Position numbers and translations under genes: made by a program. Of a stretch of DNA of 64,000 nucleotides, positions 61,134-64,000 are shown piece after piece. Each line of letters opens with the position of its first letter. Positions within the stretch are counted from its first letter, which is position 1. The stretch covers positions 310,001 to 374,000 of the forward strand of contig NZ_BQIP01000001.1 of the NCBI RefSeq assembly GCF_021602585.1, written 5' to 3'. The DNA is from Pseudomonas faucium (GTDB lineage Bacteria; Pseudomonadota; Gammaproteobacteria; Pseudomonadales; Pseudomonadaceae). The notes under the pieces were generated by a model. The model was given only the letters and a program-made list of their open reading frames with translations, did not search any database and was not told where the DNA came from.

Positions 61134-62045
61134 TTATGAAGCGCAGGCCATGATCAGAAACTGCCGGAACGCTTGAGCCGGTTCGGACAAACGGTGATCC
61201 GGCAGCCAGATCAACCCCAGTTCCATGGGAGGAATGACATCCGCCAGTGGGCGAACCTCAATCTTTTTACCTTCCAGGGACCACGCGCGGTAGAGCATGT
61301 CCGACAGAATAGTCACGCCAAAACCATGGGCCACCAAGCCTCGTAGCGCCTCCATCGAGGACGTACGAAACGCCACCTTGGGTACCAGCCCGCGGGACTC
61401 CCAGTAACGCAACGTCGACACATCCCCTTCATCCAGCGTGGCGAGGATGTAGGCGTGTTCGGCAATGTCTTCCAGGTTGATGGAAGTCTTCCCCATGAGT
61501 GGGTGCTGGCTGGCCAGCCAGAGTTGCCGACGGGAACGAATCAGTACCTGATGCTCAAAACCGCTCAGGCTGGGTGTATTGGAGACAATGGCCAGCCCGA
61601 GGTCGAGATCGCCATTGTTCACAGCCGTTTCAATGCTGTGGCGGTCCATGTCGACCAGATCGATTTCCACCTGCGGATAGCTGCGTTTGAAGCGTGCCAA
61701 CAAAGCAGGCAGGAAATAGCCCAGCACCGTATAGGACGCACCCACACGAACAGTGCCTCGCATGGTGTGCCCCAGAAACAGTGGCTCACTGAGGGCATCC
61801 TGCAGCGTGTCGAGAATGTGCCGCGCGTGTTGCGCGAACTTGTTGCCTTCAGCGGTCAGCGTCACACCATGAGGCAGACGGTCGAACAGGCTGACGCCCA
61901 TGGACTCTTCCAGATGCAGCACTGCAGCGGTGATTGCCGACTGCGAGACGTGAACTTTCAGCGCCGCCTGAGAGAACTGCCCGGCGTCGGCAGCCGCGAC
62001 GAAGTAGCGCAGGTGGCGCATCGAAATATCTTTGCCCTTGATCAT
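61134..62045 (-). CDS. LysR-family transcriptional regulator
   Basis: 303 residues from ATG 62045 (GGAAG upstream). N-terminal helix-turn-helix: FSQAALKVHVSQSAITAAVL; the effector-binding domain follows (GASYTVLGYFLPALLARF is its first strand). Full length for the family. It lies on the same strand as the quinone-reductase-like gene upstream, 82 bp away, rather than divergent as is usual, so its target is not obvious. It may regulate the right-end operons or a gene outside the pathway. Confidence 0.85.
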   Translation of the reverse strand: MIKGKDISMRHLRYFVAAADAGQFSQAALKVHVSQSAITAAVLHLEESMGVSLFDRLPHGVTLTAEGNKFAQHARHILDTLQDALSEPLFLGHTMRGTVRVGASYTVLGYFLPALLARFKRSYPQVEIDLVDMDRHSIETAVNNGDLDLGLAIVSNTPSLSGFEHQVLIRSRRQLWLASQHPLMGKTSINLEDIAEHAYILATLDEGDVSTLRYWESRGLVPKVAFRTSSMEALRGLVAHGFGVTILSDMLYRAWSLEGKKIEVRPLADVIPPMELGLIWLPDHRLSEPAQAFRQFLIMACAS

Positions 62046-62127
62046 CCCTACTTCCGATACCTGACAATGAAGCAAGACACCACAGACACGAGTGTGCCCA
62101 GCGCCCGCTCAGGGGCGCCGTGGAAGC

Positions 62128-63054
62128 TCAGCGACGAACGGTGGCCGTGATCTTGGCGTGCGGTCCGCTGATCTGTGCAGCCCAGGCTTCAGCTGCCTGG
62201 TCGAGGGTGTAATCCACATAATCCACCTGGATCTGCTGCTCTTTGGCGATCTTCAGCAGACGCAGCCAGATTTGCTCGCGGTCAGCCGGTGGACGCTGGC
62301 CCGTGCCGATGCACGACAAATTGCGGAACAACAGATCGGCGATATCCAGATTGAGTTGACGCCCGGCACCAGTGCCGATGGTCATTATCCGAGCCCCCCA
62401 GTTGGTGGCTTTCAGGGATGTCAGCATCGGCTGACCGCATACTAGGTCGAGGACCACATCAAAGCCGCCACCTGCTGCCTCTTTGAGCGCACCCACATCA
62501 TCGCTGCCACCCAGGGTGACCACTTCGTCTGCGATGCCTTGCGACTTCAAGCGGCCCAATGCTTGAGCCGAGCGCGCCGCGCCAACCACTTTGCCCGCGC
62601 CCATGCCGCGCGCCAGTTGCAAAGCAATCTGACCCAAGGTGCCGGTGGCACCGAGGATCAAGACCTTCTCGCCCTTTTGAATTGCCGCTTTCTCCAGCGG
62701 CACAATGGCGCCGGTCGCGGCGATGCCCATGCTGATTGCAGTTTTATCGTCGACATCGTCAGGCACATTCCAAACTTCAGCCTGCGGCACCAACGTGCGT
62801 TCAGCCCAAGCGCCGAATGGCAACACCGAACGTTCACCGAAGTACACCCGGCGGCCATCCGGCGCACGGCCCACGCCCTCCCCCCGAATGACACAAGGAT
62901 ACTCAACGCCCAGACGATAGGCTCCCAATACATCCCAGCCGCCAAGGCCAGCGGTATCGACATCAATCAGCACCGAACCATCTTGCGGTTCTGGCTCGCG
63001 AAACTCACCGACTACCGGCAGCGCGTTGCGCTCGGAAATGACTGCTGCACGCAT
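62128..63054 (-). CDS. Medium-chain dehydrogenase/quinone oxidoreductase-like protein
   Basis: 308 residues, MDR superfamily without the structural-zinc Cys cluster: GroES-like N-terminal part (GSVLIDVDTAGLGGWDVLGA), then a Rossmann part with VLILGATGTLGQIALQLARG. It likely reduces an enone or quinone with NADPH, or oxidises an alcohol. Operator site 11 lies 49 bp upstream of its ATG, which brings it into the predicted regulon. It is the rightmost gene with that signal. Confidence 0.85.
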   Translation of the reverse strand: MRAAVISERNALPVVGEFREPEPQDGSVLIDVDTAGLGGWDVLGAYRLGVEYPCVIRGEGVGRAPDGRRVYFGERSVLPFGAWAERTLVPQAEVWNVPDDVDDKTAISMGIAATGAIVPLEKAAIQKGEKVLILGATGTLGQIALQLARGMGAGKVVGAARSAQALGRLKSQGIADEVVTLGGSDDVGALKEAAGGGFDVVLDLVCGQPMLTSLKATNWGARIMTIGTGAGRQLNLDIADLLFRNLSCIGTGQRPPADREQIWLRLLKIAKEQQIQVDYVDYTLDQAAEAWAAQISGPHAKITATVRR

Positions 63055-63102
63055 GGGGTTCTCCTTTTCTGTTTTGTTTTCAGTCTGCGCTGGAGAGATA
63101 AT

Positions 63103-63127
63103 TGAACATATTCAAGATATTTGTCCA
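63103..63127. promoter_or_regulatory. 25-bp operator-like palindrome (site 11)
   Basis: TGAACA-N13-TGTCCA, 49 bp upstream of the quinone-oxidoreductase-like gene. Rightmost copy in the window and a useful marker for the right end of the island. Confidence 0.6.
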
Positions 63128-63293
63128 TATATTTACTGAGCTCAACTGAGTTTTTGCCTGCCACCCCGCGCGTGCGGCTTGAAACCCCGCCCCAGGTGCT
63201 ACCGCCCTCTGTCCACCTCTCCCACAAGTAAACGCTCAATGAGCTATACCCAAAATCTCCGCATTGCACTTTTTTGAGCACAGGAGGTTGATC

Positions 63294-63743
63294 ATGAACG
63301 TGAGAACCCCAACGGCGGCTCTGGTGGCCACTTTGGTAATCTTCGGTTGTACGCATTCATCAAGCCAGACAGTGACTATTCCCCTGCTTGCCACACCACA
63401 GAACCTAGGCCAGATTGCCAATACAACCTTGGTCAGCCAGGGTAATGGGACCGGCTTTACCTTCGTCATCAGTGGCGTCCCCAGTGGGACACTTCGACCC
63501 TTGAACCTCTATACGTCCATTCATAAAGGCACCTGCAAACAGCCCGGCCCGGTTACCTACGCAATGAATGACCGGATCAACACCAACCGCATTACCTCGA
63601 CTCGCGGCTGGACCTATTCAAGAAACGCGCCCATCGCCATGTCGGAGCTGTTTACCGGCGATTATTCCGTGGTCGTCACCACCACGCCGGCCGATGGCAG
63701 CGTCGATATTTTCTGCGGGGATATCAAAAAGGCAGCACAATGA
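63294..63743 (+). CDS. Predicted lipoprotein of unknown function
   Basis: 149 residues from ATG 63294, preceded by an ideal CAGGAGG. The N-terminus is a lipoprotein signal: TAALVATLVIFGCTHSS, lipobox FGC with Cys at about residue 19. The mature part is a small Thr/Asn-rich beta domain with two further Cys (KGTCKQPG and DIFCGDI) that could pair in the periplasm. I do not recognise the family. No operator-like site is close on its side, so it is probably outside the catabolic regulon. Confidence 0.75.
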   Translation: MNVRTPTAALVATLVIFGCTHSSSQTVTIPLLATPQNLGQIANTTLVSQGNGTGFTFVISGVPSGTLRPLNLYTSIHKGTCKQPGPVTYAMNDRINTNRITSTRGWTYSRNAPIAMSELFTGDYSVVVTTTPADGSVDIFCGDIKKAAQ

Positions 63744-63940
63744 AATTGACGTTTCACCATAAGTAACACCCTGTACAAAATCGCCAAAAAACGCCCTGCG
63801 TTCCGGTATCTGAGTATCCAATACCACCTGCCTGTTTTTGTGATTTTACGATCCACCTCCCCTCTCCCTAGACTCCGGCCAATAACTAGGCATCGCCGCT
63901 CTCCTGGCGCCGCCATGACAATAAAGCCTGGAGGATGAAC

Positions 63941-64000
63941 ATGAGTGCGTCCCCGTCTCTGGATGACAAATACATCCAGCACAGCGGAAAAGTTTTGCTC
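63941..64000 (+). CDS. Indolepyruvate ferredoxin oxidoreductase-family protein (5' end only)
   Basis: Twenty codons from ATG 63941, with GGAGG upstream: MSASPSLDDKYIQHSGKVLL. The LDDKY...G(K/R)VLL start is what I recall for the large indolepyruvate ferredoxin oxidoreductase proteins of pseudomonads, which oxidise 2-oxoacids from aromatic amino acids. Too little sequence for certainty. It suggests the return to ordinary chromosome at the right edge. The 190 bp upstream hold no gene. Confidence 0.5.
   Translation, partial: MSASPSLDDKYIQHSGKVLL

Noticed and set aside
1-64000. CRISPR arrays, tRNA or rRNA genes
   Set aside because: I saw no regularly spaced direct repeats and no tRNA- or rRNA-like sequence on either strand; this was by eye only.

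Overview
The window looks like a chromosomal segment of a Pseudomonas. The evidence is moderately GC-rich coding sequence, Pseudomonas-type REP/REPIN elements (around 21.2 kb and 40.8 kb), Pseudomonas-like housekeeping genes at the right end, and a gene content and order that I recognise from memory as the dit cluster for abietane (resin acid) diterpenoid degradation of P. abietaniphila BKME-9. Two features carry the identification. The ring-hydroxylating oxygenase genes (ditA2-ditA1, about 23.0-25.1 kb) lie about 9 kb from an unusual small 3Fe-4S/4Fe-4S-type ferredoxin gene (ditA3, 33.8-34.1 kb). They are accompanied by an IclR regulator (ditR), an extradiol dioxygenase (ditC), a permease (ditE) and a CYP226-like P450 (ditQ). 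Exactly five genes lie between the TetR gene (ditK) and the P450 (ditQ), which fits the letters L to P. Names other than ditA1, A2, A3, C, R and Q are assigned by position.

Layout. 0-2.5 kb is decayed mobile or plasmid-like DNA: a partial KfrA-like coiled-coil protein, a broken AraC regulator and an IS256-family transposase tail. 2.5-12.1 kb (all minus strand) holds an MFS transporter, a truncated alpha/beta hydrolase, a Cache-domain protein, an extra panC, a glutathione peroxidase, three acyl-CoA dehydrogenases, an enoyl-CoA hydratase and an amidohydrolase. 12.3-19.3 kb is ditQPONMLK (P450, AhpD-like protein, thiolase, hydroxyacyl-CoA dehydrogenase, FAH-family enzyme, ACMSD-like amidohydrolase, TetR). 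19.5-34.1 kb is the core: CoA ligase, SDRs, ring dioxygenase, FAH enzymes, a DUF35/thiolase-like pair, IclR, permease, extradiol dioxygenase and ferredoxin. 34.4-48.5 kb adds a second MFS pair, a 2Fe-2S ferredoxin with its reductase, more SDRs, a second P450 with a divergent TetR and a perfect palindrome between them, a phytoene-desaturase-like FAD enzyme, and an enoyl-CoA hydratase/VOC pair. 48.6-55.4 kb is an envelope module (RND/MMPL, YCF48-like, DUF1329, DUF1302). 55.8-63.1 kb carries an SDR without catalytic residues, an EamA permease, a coupled amidohydrolase/APH-kinase/tyrosine-phosphatase operon, a LysR regulator and a quinone-reductase-like enzyme. The window ends in a lipoprotein gene and the start of an indolepyruvate oxidoreductase gene, which look like ordinary chromosome.

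How it fits together (family knowledge plus inference). The envelope module and MFS proteins handle a hydrophobic acid. The P450s and the FAD enzyme oxidise or aromatise the abietane. DitA dihydroxylates the aromatic ring, an SDR rearomatises the diol and DitC cleaves the ring. FAH-family and ACMSD-like enzymes remove carbon from the cleavage product. CoA ligase, acyl-CoA dehydrogenases, hydratases, DitN, DitO and the DitF/DUF35 pair degrade the remaining rings by beta-oxidation and aldol-type steps.

The main new observation is a repeated 25-bp imperfect palindrome, TGAACA-N13-TGTTCA. It occurs at eleven promoters spread over 51 kb and ties almost the whole island, including genes outside the classical dit cluster, into one predicted regulon.
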